Assembly: GCF_014323705.1 (NCBI RefSeq)
Contig: NZ_JABVEC010000002.1
Coordinates: 62,001 to 126,000, forward strand
Origin: Actinomadura alba
GTDB taxonomy: Bacteria > Actinomycetota > Actinomycetes > Streptosporangiales > Streptosporangiaceae
DNA length: 64,000 nt
Reading direction: 5' to 3'
The stretch's first letter is position 1. Each line of letters begins with the position of its first letter. Shown here in pieces: positions 24,142 to 33,590 of the stretch. The notes below the pieces were generated by a model. That model did not search any database, was not told the origin of the DNA, and saw only the letters and a program-made list of their open reading frames with translations. A program made the translations under genes and the position numbers.

Positions 24142-24522
24142 ATGGCACGCCTCGTTGGTGTCGACCTCCCGCGCGACAAGCGCCTAGAGGTCGCTCTCAC
24201 TTACATCTATGGCGTCGGCCGCACGCGCGCGCTGGAGACCCTGAAGGAAACCGGTATCAGCGGTGACCTGCGGGTTCACCAGCTCGGCGATGACGAGCTG
24301 GTGCAGCTGCGCGACTGGATCGAGACGAACTACAAGGTCGAGGGTGACCTCCGCCGAGAGGTTCAGGCCGATATCCGACGCAAGATCGAGATCGGTTGCT
24401 ACCAGGGCATCCGGCACCGCCGTGGTCTTCCCGTGCACGGTCAGCGCACGCAGACCAACGCCCGTACCCGCAAGGGCAAGAAGAAGACCGTGGCCGGCAA
24501 GAAGAAGGTCGGCAAGAAGTAG
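24142..24522 (+). CDS. rpsM: 30S ribosomal protein S13
   Basis: 126 residues beginning [21 protein letters not shown]13 sits at the top of the 30S head and contacts P-site tRNA through its basic C-terminal tail ([19 protein letters not shown]). The helix-two-turn-helix part includes [14 protein letters not shown]. rpsK follows after 64 nt. Confidence 0.98.
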   Translation: MARLVGVDLPRDKRLEVALTYIYGVGRTRALETLKETGISGDLRVHQLGDDELVQLRDWIETNYKVEGDLRREVQADIRRKIEIGCYQGIRHRRGLPVHGQRTQTNARTRKGKKKTVAGKKKVGKK

Positions 24523-24586
24523 CCCTCCGGGGCCCGCCTGTCGCGGCCCTCGCAGGGACCGATGACCTCAGGAGTAAAGAGAGCAG

Positions 24587-24988
24587 ATGCCTCCTAAGAG
24601 CCGAGTCGGCGCCAAGAAGGTGCGCCGCAAGGAAAAGAAGAACGTCGCTCACGGGCACGCCCACATCAAGAGCACGTTCAACAACACGATCGTCACGATC
24701 ACAGACCCGATGGGGAACGTGATCTCCTGGGCCTCCTCAGGCCACGTGGGCTTCAAGGGCTCGCGTAAGTCGACGCCGTTCGCCGCCCAGCAGGCGGCGG
24801 AGTCCTGTGCCCGCCGCGCCATGGAGCACGGCATGCGCAAGGTGGACGTCTTCGTCAAGGGCCCGGGCTCGGGCCGCGAGACCGCCATCCGGTCGCTGCA
24901 GGCGACCGGCCTCGAGGTGGGCTCGATTCAGGACGTCACGCCTGTGCCGCACAACGGTTGCCGGCCGCCGAAGCGCCGCCGGGTCTGA
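24587..24988 (+). CDS. rpsK: 30S ribosomal protein S11
   Basis: 133 residues; the platform protein of the 30S subunit, with the conserved [19 protein letters not shown] and the C-terminal [21 protein letters not shown] precedes the start at a somewhat long distance. rpsD starts 14 nt after its stop. Confidence 0.98.
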   Translation: MPPKSRVGAKKVRRKEKKNVAHGHAHIKSTFNNTIVTITDPMGNVISWASSGHVGFKGSRKSTPFAAQQAAESCARRAMEHGMRKVDVFVKGPGSGRETAIRSLQATGLEVGSIQDVTPVPHNGCRPPKRRRV

Positions 24989-25002
24989 GAGGTTACGGAG
25001 AA

Positions 25003-25629
25003 ATGGCTCGATACACCGGCGCCGACTGCAAGCTGTGCCGTCGCGAGAAGATGAAGCTGTTCCTCAAGGGCAGCAAGTGCGAAGGGCCCAAGTGCCCGAT
25101 CGAGATCCGGCCCTACCCGCCGGGTGAGCACGGCCGCGGTCGCCCCAAGGAGACCGAGTACCTCGTGCAGCTGCGGGAGAAGCAGAAGGCCCGCCGCATC
25201 TACGGGGTGCTGGAGAAGCAGTTCAGCAACTACTACAAAGAGGCCAACCGCCGTCAGGGCCGTACGGGTGAGAACCTGCTCAGCCTGCTCGAGCGGCGCC
25301 TCGACAACGTGGTCTACCGCGCGGGCTTCGCCAAGAGCCGCGACATGGCCCGCCAGCTGATCCGCCACGGCCACTTCCTGGTCAACGGCAAGAAGGTCGA
25401 CATCCCCTCGTTCCTGGTGAACGAGCGGGACATCGTCGAGGTCCGGCCGAAGTCGATCGAGGACACCCCGTTCGCGGTGGCCCGCGCCGAGGTCGGCGAG
25501 CGTCCGGTCCCGGCCTGGCTCGAGGTCGTCGGCGAGAAGATGCACATCCTGGTGCACGCGCTTCCGGTCCGGCAGCAGATCGACTCGCCGGTGCAGGAAC
25601 AGCTCATCGTCGAGTACTACTCGAAGTAG
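25003..25629 (+). CDS. rpsD: 30S ribosomal protein S4 (zinc form)
   Basis: 208 residues. Cys9, Cys12, Cys26 and Cys31 in the N-terminal extension form a four-Cys zinc site as in Bacillus S4; many actinobacteria carry a Cys-free S4 instead. The S4 RNA-binding domain (RRLDNVVYRAGFAKSRDMAR, HFLVNGKKVDIPS) is intact. S4 starts 30S assembly and monitors decoding fidelity with S5. ATG 25003 has GGAG just upstream. A 14-bp hairpin separates it from rpoA. Confidence 0.97.
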   Translation: MARYTGADCKLCRREKMKLFLKGSKCEGPKCPIEIRPYPPGEHGRGRPKETEYLVQLREKQKARRIYGVLEKQFSNYYKEANRRQGRTGENLLSLLERRLDNVVYRAGFAKSRDMARQLIRHGHFLVNGKKVDIPSFLVNERDIVEVRPKSIEDTPFAVARAEVGERPVPAWLEVVGEKMHILVHALPVRQQIDSPVQEQLIVEYYSK

Positions 25630-25635
25630 TGGCTT

Positions 25636-25666
25636 TCCCGGACGGTGGCCTTGCCACCGTCCGGGA
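25636..25666 (+). terminator. Strong hairpin between rpsD and rpoA
   Basis: 14-bp stem (25636-25649 with 25653-25666) and a 3-nt loop, 6 nt after the rpsD stop. No T-run. It could reduce or process transcripts before rpoA. Confidence 0.5.
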
Positions 25667-25752
25667 CCAGCGCAGATCCCAACGGCGGCGTAACGTCGGA
25701 GGGAAGAAGACACGCGGCAGTCAAATAGCGGGCGCCGCGGGAAGGAACAGCC

Positions 25753-26766
25753 ATGCTCATCGCTCAGCGTCCCACTCTCACCGAAGAGCAGGTCGACGAG
25801 TTCCGGTCGCGGTTCACCATCGAGCCGCTCGAGCCGGGCTTCGGTTACACGATCGGCAACTCGCTGCGTCGTACGCTGCTCTCCTCGATCCCCGGTGCGG
25901 CCGTCACCAGCATCCGGATCGAAGGTGTCCTGCACGAGTTCTCCACCGTCCCGGGGGTCAAGGAGGACGTCACCGACGTCATCCTGAACCTCAAGGAGCT
26001 CGTCGTCTCCTCCGAGCACGACGAGCCGGTCGTGATGTACCTGCGCAAGCAGGGCCCCGGTGTGGTCACCGCGGCCGACATCGCGCCGCCGGCGGGTGTC
26101 GAGGTGCACAATCCCGACCTCCACATCGCCACGCTGAACAACAAGGCGAAGCTGGAGATGGAGCTCACCGTCGAGCGTGGCCGGGGCTACGTGTCCGCCG
26201 CTCAGAACAAGCAGCCGGGCCAGGAGATCGGCCGGGTTCCGATCGACTCGATCTACTCGCCCGTGATGAAGGTCACCTACAAGGTCGAGGCGACCCGAGT
26301 CGAGCAGCGCACCGACTTCGACCGGCTGATCCTGGACGTCGAGACCAAGGCGGCGATGCTGCCGCGCGACGCGGTCGCGAGCGCCGGGAAGACGCTGGTC
26401 GAGCTCTTCGGCCTGGCCCGTGAGCTCAACGTCGAGGCCGAGGGCATCGACATGGGCCCGTCGCCGACGGACGCCGCCCTCGCGGCGGACCTGGCGCTGC
26501 CCATCGAGGAGCTCAACCTCACGGTCCGGTCGTACAACTGCCTCAAGCGTGAGGGCATCCACTCCGTCGGAGAGCTGGTCGCCCGCAGCGAGCAGGACCT
26601 GCTGGACATCAGGAACTTCGGTGCCAAGTCCATCGAAGAGGTCAAGCAGAAGCTGATCGAGATGGGGCTGTCGCTCAAGGACTCCCCGCCCGGGTTCGAC
26701 CCGAGCGCGGCGGCGGACAACTACGGCGACGACGACCAGAGCTACGCCGAGACCGAGCAGTACTAA
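25753..26766 (+). CDS. rpoA: DNA-directed RNA polymerase subunit alpha
   Basis: 337 residues. The N-terminal dimerisation domain includes [20 protein letters not shown]. The C-terminal domain, which binds UP elements and activators, includes [19 protein letters not shown] and the helix-hairpin-helix [14 protein letters not shown]. Between them is a linker, and an acidic tail ends the protein. Flanked by rpsD and rplQ as usual. Confidence 0.98.
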   Translation: MLIAQRPTLTEEQVDEFRSRFTIEPLEPGFGYTIGNSLRRTLLSSIPGAAVTSIRIEGVLHEFSTVPGVKEDVTDVILNLKELVVSSEHDEPVVMYLRKQGPGVVTAADIAPPAGVEVHNPDLHIATLNNKAKLEMELTVERGRGYVSAAQNKQPGQEIGRVPIDSIYSPVMKVTYKVEATRVEQRTDFDRLILDVETKAAMLPRDAVASAGKTLVELFGLARELNVEAEGIDMGPSPTDAALAADLALPIEELNLTVRSYNCLKREGIHSVGELVARSEQDLLDIRNFGAKSIEEVKQKLIEMGLSLKDSPPGFDPSAAADNYGDDDQSYAETEQY

Positions 26767-26778
26767 GAAATCAGCTAT

Positions 26779-26804
26779 CGGCGGCGCCACTTCCGGCGCC
26801 GCCG
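26779..26804 (+). terminator. Hairpin between rpoA and rplQ
   Basis: Perfect 10-bp GC stem (26779-26788 with 26795-26804) and a 6-nt loop, 12 nt after the rpoA stop. No T-run. One of several intercistronic hairpins in this operon. Confidence 0.5.
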
Positions 26805-26858
26805 GACTGACATCGGTACCTGATACGGCCGATGCAGGTGGAACAGGAGAACCAAGCC

Positions 26859-27398
26859 ATGCCGAAGCCCACCAAGGGTGCACGTCTCGGTGGAAGCCCC
26901 GCGCACGAGCGGCTCATTCTGGCGAACCTCGCCACGTCGCTGTTCGAGCACGGCCGCATCAAGACGACCGAGACCAAGGCGCGGCGGCTGCGCCCGCTGG
27001 CGGAGAAGCTGATCACCAAGGCGCGGCGCGGCGATATCGCGGCCCGGCGGCAGGTGCTGACGGTGATCCGGGACAAGAACGTCGTCCACACGCTCTTCGC
27101 TGAGATCGGCCCGCGGTTCGAGAACCGCGACGGCGGTTACACCCGGATCACGAAGGTCGGTCCGCGCAAGGGTGACAACGCGCCGATGGCCGTGATCGAG
27201 CTCGTTGAGGAGTCGGCCACCGGCGCTCCGGCGCAGGCGGTCCGGACCGCCCCGGTGCCGACCGCCAAGGCCGCTCCGGCGACCGAGACCGAGGCCAAGG
27301 CCGACGACGAGGCCGAGGTCGAGGAGAAGACGGCACCGGCGGCCGAGGAGACCGAGGCCGACACGGCCAAGGGTGACAAGGCCGAGGGCGACAAGTAA
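26859..27398 (+). CDS. rplQ: 50S ribosomal protein L17 with acidic tail
   Basis: 179 residues. ATG 26859 (AGGAGA 8 nt upstream) starts the canonical [20 protein letters not shown]; an in-frame ATG at 26832 is less likely. The L17 core ends near residue 118. A ~60-residue Ala/Glu/Lys/Thr-rich acidic extension follows, longer than in E. coli L17 but similar to tails seen in actinobacteria. L17 lies near the tunnel exit. A terminator follows. Confidence 0.96.
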   Translation: MPKPTKGARLGGSPAHERLILANLATSLFEHGRIKTTETKARRLRPLAEKLITKARRGDIAARRQVLTVIRDKNVVHTLFAEIGPRFENRDGGYTRITKVGPRKGDNAPMAVIELVEESATGAPAQAVRTAPVPTAKAAPATETEAKADDEAEVEEKTAPAAEETEADTAKGDKAEGDK

Positions 27399-27418
27399 CG
27401 CTCTTCGCCCGACGCGAC

Positions 27419-27453
27419 CGAGCCCGCCGCCCTGATACGGGACGGCGGGCTCG
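27419..27453 (+). terminator. Terminator of the alpha operon
   Basis: 11-bp stem (27419-27429 with 27443-27453) whose loop can form an inner 3-bp stem, followed by atcttt. It begins 20 nt after the rplQ stop. Confidence 0.8.
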
Positions 27454-27565
27454 ATCTTTGAAAGACTTCTCCCATGGTCAGGACTCGGGGAGCAATCGTT
27501 TTCAGGGGAGTGGTGGCGCGGCATATGCCCGGCGATCATCATCATCCAACGGGTGAGAGGTACCG

Positions 27566-28591
27566 GTGTCGGAGAAGCGAGCCCCGACCGATATGACCGC
27601 TCTGGTAAGACTCCGGCTCGATATCGGGTACGACGGGTCGGAGTTCGCGGGCTGGGCTCGTCAGCCCGGTCAAAGAACCGTCCAGGGCGTCATCGAGGAC
27701 GCGCTCGCCAGACTGCTCCGGCTCGATCCGCCTCCGGTGCTCACCGTGGCGGGGCGTACCGACGCCGGAGTGCACGCACGCGGCCAGGTCGCCCATGTCG
27801 TCGTGCCCTCAGCCCCGTACACCCAGATCAACGGCACCATGCCGCGCCGGCTGGCGGGGCTGCTTCCGCCCGACGTGCGGGTCTGGCGGGTCACCGCGGC
27901 CCCCGAGGGCTTCGACGCGAGGTTCTCCGCGCTGTCCCGGCGTTACGTCTACCGGGTGAGCGACGATCCCGTCGGTGTCGAGCCGCTGCGCCGCCACGAC
28001 ATGGTGTGGCATCCGCGCCCGCTCAATCTGGACCGCATGAACGCCGCGGCGGCGCTGCTGGTCGGTGAGCACGACTTCGCCGCCTTCTGCCGCCGCCGCG
28101 AGGGCGCGACCACGATCCGGCGGCTGCTGCGGTACGAGTGGGCTCGCGAGCACGAGCACGAGCGCGTCGCGGTCGCGACGGTGGAGGCCGACGCCTTCTG
28201 CCACTCGATGGTGCGGGCCCTCGTGGGAGCGCTGCTGGTGGTCGGTGACGGCCGCCGGGACGTTGAGTGGCCGGCCGAGGTCCTGGCCGCACGGATCCGC
28301 GATTCCGCCGTCAACGTGGCCCCGGCGCATGGGCTGTCGCTCGAGGAGATCCGCTATCCGGGCGACGAGGCACTGGCCCGGCGGGCCCAGGAGACCCGGC
28401 GGGTACGGACGCTCAACGCCTCGGCCGCCAACGCCTCGGCCGCCAACGGCACGGGGGCGGGCGGGACGGGGGCGGGCGGCACCGCTGCCGGTGGCACTGC
28501 GTCTTGTGGCACCGGGGCCGAGGCGTCCACGGTCCCGCCGCCCGGCGAGGCGTCGGCGGCCGCCTGCCAGGGGGGTACGGCCGGGCTGTAG
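27566..28591 (+). CDS. truA: tRNA pseudouridine(38-40) synthase
   Basis: 341 residues; isomerises uridines 38-40 in the tRNA anticodon stem. The catalytic Asp66 lies in [14 protein letters not shown]; the C-terminal core motif ([14 protein letters not shown]) is present. After about residue 275 there is a ~65-residue Ala/Gly/Thr low-complexity tail ([18 protein letters not shown]) absent from model TruA. GTG start with GAGAGG upstream. It follows the alpha-operon terminator and so probably has its own promoter. Confidence 0.95.
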   Translation: MSEKRAPTDMTALVRLRLDIGYDGSEFAGWARQPGQRTVQGVIEDALARLLRLDPPPVLTVAGRTDAGVHARGQVAHVVVPSAPYTQINGTMPRRLAGLLPPDVRVWRVTAAPEGFDARFSALSRRYVYRVSDDPVGVEPLRRHDMVWHPRPLNLDRMNAAAALLVGEHDFAAFCRRREGATTIRRLLRYEWAREHEHERVAVATVEADAFCHSMVRALVGALLVVGDGRRDVEWPAEVLAARIRDSAVNVAPAHGLSLEEIRYPGDEALARRAQETRRVRTLNASAANASAANGTGAGGTGAGGTAAGGTASCGTGAEASTVPPPGEASAAACQGGTAGL

Positions 28592-28610
28592 TGCCAGGAG
28601 CGTGGCCCGG

Positions 28611-30128
28611 CTATCCGGCGCGCCTCTCGATCGGCCGCACGGCGTAGGCGATGAACTGGCGGGTCAGGCTCCTCAGTGCCTGATCCGCCGCGTTCGGCCG
28701 GGTGCCGTCCACGTACTGCGCGTAGGAGTAGATGATGTAGCGCCCTCGTACGGTGCTGGACGCGTAGCCGCCGGCCTGGTCGATCTTCGTCGCGACCTTG
28801 CCGCGCATGCCGCGGAACCACTCGTACCGGCTGGGGTCACCGGCCTTGTTCGCGGTCAGCGCCGCGGCGCGGGTGGGCATGACCGCGACGCCCGTGGTGA
28901 CGGCGTACTTCTTGCCGTTGACGTACGTCGCGCGCACCACGCTGCGGCATTTGCCGCGCTCCAGTGCCGCGGCCATCGCCCCGCGTGCCGCCAGGCCGCA
29001 CTGGTGGTTGACCGAGATCTTGTCCTGCTTGTACGTGCGGCCGCCCAGGCTGATCGTGCTGGAGGGGAAGACCTCGGTGAACGCGAGCGGCCGCCGGTCG
29101 GTCCGCTCGCTGTCGATGCTCGTGACCGCCGTCCGGCCGGGTCGCGGGGTCGCTGTACTGGGCTGCGCCAGCGGCGCGGCGACCGACTGCCGGGGCGCCG
29201 GCGTGGACGGGGCGGCGCGCTCGGCCGGACCGCTCGCCGCCTTGACCCCGATGAAGGCCAGTGAGATCAGGAGGACGGCCGCGGCCCCGCCGCCGACCAC
29301 GAGCAGTCTGCGGCGACCGCCTCGGCCCGGTGCCGGCGGCCCGCCCATCGGCGATGGCGCCCCGCCGTCCGGCGGACGGGCCGGGGCCGTCATGGCGCCG
29401 AGAGCCTCCGAGGGCGCGCCCTGAGGGGCCGTGGGCGGCATGGTGGCCGTGGCGGTTTCTCCGCCGGCCGGGTACGGACCCGCGGCGCGCAGGCGGGCGG
29501 CGAAGTCGGCCCGGGAGGCGGCCGCCGATGCGGTCATGTCGAAAGCGGGTGCCGCCTCGGACGGCGGGCTCATCCCCGTGGACGTGGGCACGTTCGACGG
29601 CGGCCCACCGAACGCCCCACCCGGCACGGCCGCCGGCTCGGCCTGCTCGATGATCGGGATGCCGTCGGGGTCGGTGTCGAGGAAGTCCGGAGACCCGGTC
29701 TCTTTCGGCCGGCGCTGAGGCTGGGCGGTGGGCAGCGCGCCGCGGGTGTCGAAGGCCGCGATCCCGGGCCCGGCCACGAGCATGTCCGGAGAGGACGGCA
29801 TGACCTGCGGCGCCGACGATTCGGGCGTGCGCCAGGCCGGTGCGGCCTCGTCGGCATGCTGAACGTCGTCGGTGTCCGCGGCCGAGTATGTCCCGTCGGT
29901 CTCGTCGGCCACGGGTGCCGTCTCCCACCACGGGGCCTTGGGCCCGTCCAGGTGGTCCACGGTGCGGGCCCGCGGTGACGCGGGCTCGTCGAGTGGCTCG
30001 GGAATGGGCTGCGGGAGGCCGGCGTTACCGAAGCTCGGCGGGGCGGCGGGCACCTGGGGCTGCGGCGCCGCCCCGCTCTCTGCTTGCGGCGCCTCGACGG
30101 GCTCAGGCGTCTCTTCACGACCAGACAT
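28611..30128 (-). CDS. Pro-rich single-pass membrane protein, paralogue A
   Basis: 505 residues; no named family recognised. A long Pro/Ala/Glu-rich N-terminal region (about 1-270) with no signal peptide precedes one transmembrane helix (about 275-297, after GRRRLL). An extracellular C-terminal domain of ~160 residues follows. This domain contains LAFTEVF, two Cys (377 and 394) in CGLAARG and ALERGKCRSVVRAT, then TTGVAVMPTRAAAL and RYIIYSYAQY. The next gene upstream on this strand encodes the same architecture and motifs. Start is ATG at 30128; a TTG two codons earlier is possible and no good ribosome-binding site is seen. It converges with truA. Confidence 0.8.
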   Translation of the reverse strand: MSGREETPEPVEAPQAESGAAPQPQVPAAPPSFGNAGLPQPIPEPLDEPASPRARTVDHLDGPKAPWWETAPVADETDGTYSAADTDDVQHADEAAPAWRTPESSAPQVMPSSPDMLVAGPGIAAFDTRGALPTAQPQRRPKETGSPDFLDTDPDGIPIIEQAEPAAVPGGAFGGPPSNVPTSTGMSPPSEAAPAFDMTASAAASRADFAARLRAAGPYPAGGETATATMPPTAPQGAPSEALGAMTAPARPPDGGAPSPMGGPPAPGRGGRRRLLVVGGGAAAVLLISLAFIGVKAASGPAERAAPSTPAPRQSVAAPLAQPSTATPRPGRTAVTSIDSERTDRRPLAFTEVFPSSTISLGGRTYKQDKISVNHQCGLAARGAMAAALERGKCRSVVRATYVNGKKYAVTTGVAVMPTRAAALTANKAGDPSRYEWFRGMRGKVATKIDQAGGYASSTVRGRYIIYSYAQYVDGTRPNAADQALRSLTRQFIAYAVRPIERRAG

Positions 30129-30152
30129 AGGCAATCAGCGTATTCGTAGTGG

Positions 30153-31340
30153 TTACTTTTGGAGGGGTTTGCCCACGTTTCCCCGGTAGTTCAGGGCTTC
30201 GAACAGGCCGCTGCCGAGCATCACGTCCTGGCCGAACTTGGAGATCGCGCGGTGCTGGCTGGAGGGGATGTCCTTGCCGCTCGGTTGCTGCACCCAGGTC
30301 ATCAGGAGGTAGTGGCCCTTGGACTGGAAGGTCCCGAGCGCGCTGCCCTTGCCGATCGTCCTGGTGATGCCCGGGCCGGGGACCGGCCGGACCCAGGCGT
30401 CCTTGGCGCTCCAGACGCGCGTCGCCGCTCTGGCGGCGGTGGCGTTGCGCAGGTTGGCCACGCCGACGGTGCCGATGAGCCTGCCGTCGGCGGAGGCGAA
30501 CGTGGCGCGCATCACCTGGTTGCAGGATCCGCGCCGGAGCGCCGTCACCAGCCTGGTGCCGTTCACCGTTCTGGCGCAGTCACGGTCCGCGCGCCGGGCC
30601 GTCATGGTGTACCGGTTCGCCCCCACCTTGAAGGTGCGGCGCCGGAAGATCTCGGCCAGCGTCAGCGCCCTGGCGTCGGTGGTCCGGCTGTTGCCGAGGC
30701 CGCCGATCGGGCGCGTGGGGGTGGCACTGACCGACGGAGCGGTCGGCGACTGCGGAGTGGCCGGCGCCTTCGCCGACTGCGCGGCGGGATTGTTCTCGAG
30801 CGCGTTCGAGATGCCGATGCCGCCGCCGATGAGCACGATGCCGGCCAGGACCGCGGCACCGGCGATCAGCGGCAGGTTGCCCTTGCGGCCCGGCGGTGTG
30901 GGACCGCGGTGGCCGGGCTCGCTGCGCCGGGAGCGCCCATCGTGGCTCCGGGCGGGCCGATCATCGCCCGGGCCGCCCGGCCCATAGGGGCCCGGCCCGT
31001 AGGGACCGGAGTCGTAGGGCCCCGGGTTCTGAGGCCCCGAGTCGTGCGGCGCCGAGTCATGAGGCGGCGAGTCATGAGGCCCCGGTTCGTAGGGGCGCGG
31101 TTCGTAGGGGCCCGGCTGGTAAGGCCTCGTCTCGTGTTCGCGCCCGCGCTCGTACGGGTCGGCGGGGCCATGGGCGTCGTCGGGCCTGGGGGTGAACGGG
31201 CCGTCGTCCGGTGGGGGGTCGAGGGGACTCCGGCCGTGGGGAGCGGTGCCGGATCGCGGTCGTCCGGGGCTGTACGGCGATTGCGGCGACTGCTCTGGTG
31301 GCCAGCCGCCGGGTTGGCCTTGATTACCCGGGTAATTCAT
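30153..31340 (-). CDS. Pro-rich single-pass membrane protein, paralogue B
   Basis: 395 residues. The N-terminal ~150 residues are Pro/Gly/Asp/Tyr-rich, including GPY(E/D/G)xGP repeats, with no signal peptide. One membrane helix lies at about 156-178 and a C-terminal extracellular domain follows. That domain shares with paralogue A the order: LTLAEIF; Cys255; ALRRGSCNQVMRAT (Cys273); GTVGVANL; YLLMTWVQQ; a terminal helix. The two Cys are 18 apart (17 in A) and may form a disulfide. The pair is separated by 24 nt and probably co-transcribed. Function unknown; possibly an envelope or cell-wall sensor (inference only). Confidence 0.8.
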   Translation of the reverse strand: MNYPGNQGQPGGWPPEQSPQSPYSPGRPRSGTAPHGRSPLDPPPDDGPFTPRPDDAHGPADPYERGREHETRPYQPGPYEPRPYEPGPHDSPPHDSAPHDSGPQNPGPYDSGPYGPGPYGPGGPGDDRPARSHDGRSRRSEPGHRGPTPPGRKGNLPLIAGAAVLAGIVLIGGGIGISNALENNPAAQSAKAPATPQSPTAPSVSATPTRPIGGLGNSRTTDARALTLAEIFRRRTFKVGANRYTMTARRADRDCARTVNGTRLVTALRRGSCNQVMRATFASADGRLIGTVGVANLRNATAARAATRVWSAKDAWVRPVPGPGITRTIGKGSALGTFQSKGHYLLMTWVQQPSGKDIPSSQHRAISKFGQDVMLGSGLFEALNYRGNVGKPLQK

Positions 31341-31462
31341 AGAAAGGGACCCTATCGGTGGATTTGTGGGGATTAGACGTCGTCAACCGGTGCTCGCCAT
31401 GAGGGCTCTGAGCCACGATGGCATGGCCCGGGCGTGCCGCGCCCGGTGTCCGAGGACGGGCC

Positions 31463-32188
31463 CTACTCCCAGCCGAAGTCCTGCGTCCACCACGGGCCGC
31501 CGGGGGCGAAATGAGCCCCGACGCCGATCGCGCGCAGGTCGCAGTTGAGGATGTTGGCGCGGTGCCCGGGGCTCTTCATCCAGCCGGCCATGACGGCGGC
31601 GGGGGTCGAATAGCCCTTCGCGATGTTCTCCGCTCCCGGGCTCAGGTAGCCCGCCGCCTTGATCCGGTCCACGAAGGTGGAGCCGTCCGGCGCGTCGTGC
31701 GAGAAGTAGTCGCGCGCCGCCATGTCCGCCGAGTGCCGCCGGGCGGCGGTGCGCAGGCGGGCGTCCACTTTCAGCGGGCCGCATCCGGCCTTGGCCCGCT
31801 CGCGGTTGGTCAGTTGGGCGACGGTCTCCTCGACGCCGCCACCGGCACTCACCACCGTCCGCCGGGTCGGCGACGCTGAGGGCGCGGACGACCGGCGGGC
31901 CGGCTCGGGGGGCCGGTGGATCCGCTTGAGGGGAGGGGTCGGCTCGGTGGTCTGGAACGAGGTGGGCGGAGCGGCCGGGGCGGCGGGCGCCTCGCCGTCG
32001 GCGGCGGTCGGGGCCGTCGTCCCGGTGGGACGCTCCTGGAAGACGAGTTGCGTTTCCGGTTCGGTGAGAAGCAGTCGGTCCGCGGTGAATCCGGCACTCA
32101 GCGCCAGGGCGGCTAGGGCCAGTGCGGACACTGCCGTGCGGTTCCTGGACAGGGGGCCCTCCCGGGGGTAAAGCTGACCGCACCGCAC
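31463..32188 (-). CDS. Secreted CAP (SCP/PR-1-like) domain protein
   Basis: About 241 residues. A basic N-terminus and hydrophobic stretch (AVSALALAALALSAGFTADR) form a signal peptide or anchor, followed by a Pro/Ser/Thr-rich linker. The CAP domain is the C-terminal ~120 residues: TNRERAKAGCGPLKVDARL, HSADMAARDYFSH, AENIAKGY, SPGHRANILN, WTQDFGWE. These motifs are typical of bacterial extracellular CAP proteins. GTG at 32188 is chosen because it leaves a compact signal peptide. No ribosome-binding site is visible there and the frame is open further upstream, so the start is uncertain. Confidence 0.85.
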   Translation of the reverse strand: MRCGQLYPREGPLSRNRTAVSALALAALALSAGFTADRLLLTEPETQLVFQERPTGTTAPTAADGEAPAAPAAPPTSFQTTEPTPPLKRIHRPPEPARRSSAPSASPTRRTVVSAGGGVEETVAQLTNRERAKAGCGPLKVDARLRTAARRHSADMAARDYFSHDAPDGSTFVDRIKAAGYLSPGAENIAKGYSTPAAVMAGWMKSPGHRANILNCDLRAIGVGAHFAPGGPWWTQDFGWE

Positions 32189-32326
32189 TCTATACCTACA
32201 TATACGGATGAAGGCCTGGTGATCAAATATGATTCGCCGGCCTTGATCGGCCCCGGAGTGGTCGAGACACCGCTCCGCATAAGGCATACTTGAGGGTGGC
32301 TGGAAGCCCGTCACCAACGACTTGCT

Positions 32327-32356
32327 TTGACCCATGCCCGTCCGGCTGGGTATCCT
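32327..32356 (+). promoter_or_regulatory. Probable promoter of rplM-rpsI
   Basis: TTGACC (32327-32332), 18-bp spacer, TATCCT (32351-32356), about 130 nt upstream of rplM. The -35 hexamer is the same as at rpsL. The rest of the 296-nt gap back to the CAP gene shows nothing further that I can name. Confidence 0.65.
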
Positions 32357-32484
32357 GCTCGTTCGTTGTCTGTGTCGGTGTGCCTCCGAGGCCCCGGCCA
32401 CCCCAGGCCGTCAGGTCGGACGAGTTCCGAGCGGCGCGACCAGGATTCCGCTGAGAAGTCGACAAGAAACGAAGGCTTACGACC

Positions 32485-32928
32485 GTGCGCACGTACACCC
32501 CTAAGCCCGCTGACGTGCAGCGTCAGTGGCACGTCATCGACGCGACCGATGTCGTGCTGGGTCGCCTCGCCAGCCAGGTCGCCACCCTGCTTCGGGGAAA
32601 GCACAAGCCGATCTACGCGCCGCATCTCGACACGGGTGACTTCGTCATCATCGTGAACGCGGACAAGGTGGCGCTCTCCGGCAACAAGCGCGAACAGAAG
32701 CGCGCCTACCGGCACTCGGGCTACCCCGGCGGTCTCCGCTCGATCAGCTACGGCGACCTGCTGGACAAGCACCCCGAGCGCGCGGTCGAAAAGGCCATCA
32801 AGGGCATGCTCCCCAAGAACTCGCTCGGCCGGAAGATGTTCGGCAAGGTCAAGGTCTATGCCGGCCCCGAGCACCCGCACAAGGCGCAGCAGCCGGTGCC
32901 GTTCGAGATCACCCAGGTCGAGCAGTAG
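32485..32928 (+). CDS. rplM: 50S ribosomal protein L13
   Basis: 147 residues beginning [20 protein letters not shown]. Conserved [19 protein letters not shown] and [12 protein letters not shown] are present. L13 is needed early in 50S assembly. GTG start. It precedes rpsI, as in nearly all bacteria. Confidence 0.98.
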   Translation: MRTYTPKPADVQRQWHVIDATDVVLGRLASQVATLLRGKHKPIYAPHLDTGDFVIIVNADKVALSGNKREQKRAYRHSGYPGGLRSISYGDLLDKHPERAVEKAIKGMLPKNSLGRKMFGKVKVYAGPEHPHKAQQPVPFEITQVEQ

Positions 32929-33002
32929 TCCGAGGATCGGTGGCGGCCGCCGCGGCGGCCCAGGACCGCAACGGGCCAACCCAAAAGGAACTTAGGAGAA
33001 TC

Positions 33003-33521
33003 GTGGCCGAGTCCACCGGTATCGAGACGCCCGTCGACGGCGTAGAAGCAGACGCCTTCGGCGAAGAGGCACTCTCGGAGTACACCAGCGAGACCCCGCA
33101 GAGCGAGGCCGACGAGCCCGCGCCCGCGGTGGCGGTCGGCCCCGCCGGTGCCACCGGCCGCCGCAAGGAGGCCATCGCGCGCGTCCGGATCATCCCCGGC
33201 TCCGGCAACTGGACGATCAACGGTCGCACCCTCGATCAGTACTTCCCGAACAAGGTGCACCAGCAGATCGTCAACGAGCCGTTCGTGACGCTGGGCGCCG
33301 AGGGACAGTTCGACGTCATCGCCCGTGTGCACGGCGGTGGGGTGACCGGCCAGGCCGGTGCGCTGCGACTGGGCATCGCCCGGTCCCTGCAGCTCGCCGA
33401 GCCCGATCACCGGCCCGCGCTCAAGAAGGCCGGGTTCCTCACCCGTGACCCGCGGGCCAAGGAACGCAAGAAGGCCGGCCTCAAGAAGGCCCGTAAGGCT
33501 CCGCAGTACAGCAAGCGCTGA
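33003..33521 (+). CDS. rpsI: 30S ribosomal protein S9
   Basis: 172 residues. A ~45-residue acidic N-terminal extension precedes the S9 core ([18 protein letters not shown]). The C-terminus ends KAPQYSKR, with the terminal Arg that touches P-site tRNA. GTG 33003 has TAGGAG 4 nt upstream; in-frame codons from 32940 give a poly-Ala lead with no such site. Followed by a terminator. Confidence 0.97.
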   Translation: MAESTGIETPVDGVEADAFGEEALSEYTSETPQSEADEPAPAVAVGPAGATGRRKEAIARVRIIPGSGNWTINGRTLDQYFPNKVHQQIVNEPFVTLGAEGQFDVIARVHGGGVTGQAGALRLGIARSLQLAEPDHRPALKKAGFLTRDPRAKERKKAGLKKARKAPQYSKR

Positions 33522-33531
33522 CTTGTCCGTA

Positions 33532-33570
33532 TCGGGCCGCCCGCTGACGCGTGGCGGCCCGACGCGTTTT
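33532..33570 (+). terminator. Intrinsic terminator of rplM-rpsI
   Basis: 10-bp stem (33532-33541 with 33553-33562) and an 11-nt loop, followed by cgcgtttt. It starts 10 nt after the rpsI stop. Confidence 0.85.
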
Positions 33571-33590
33571 CCTGCGCCTGGGAGTTGATG

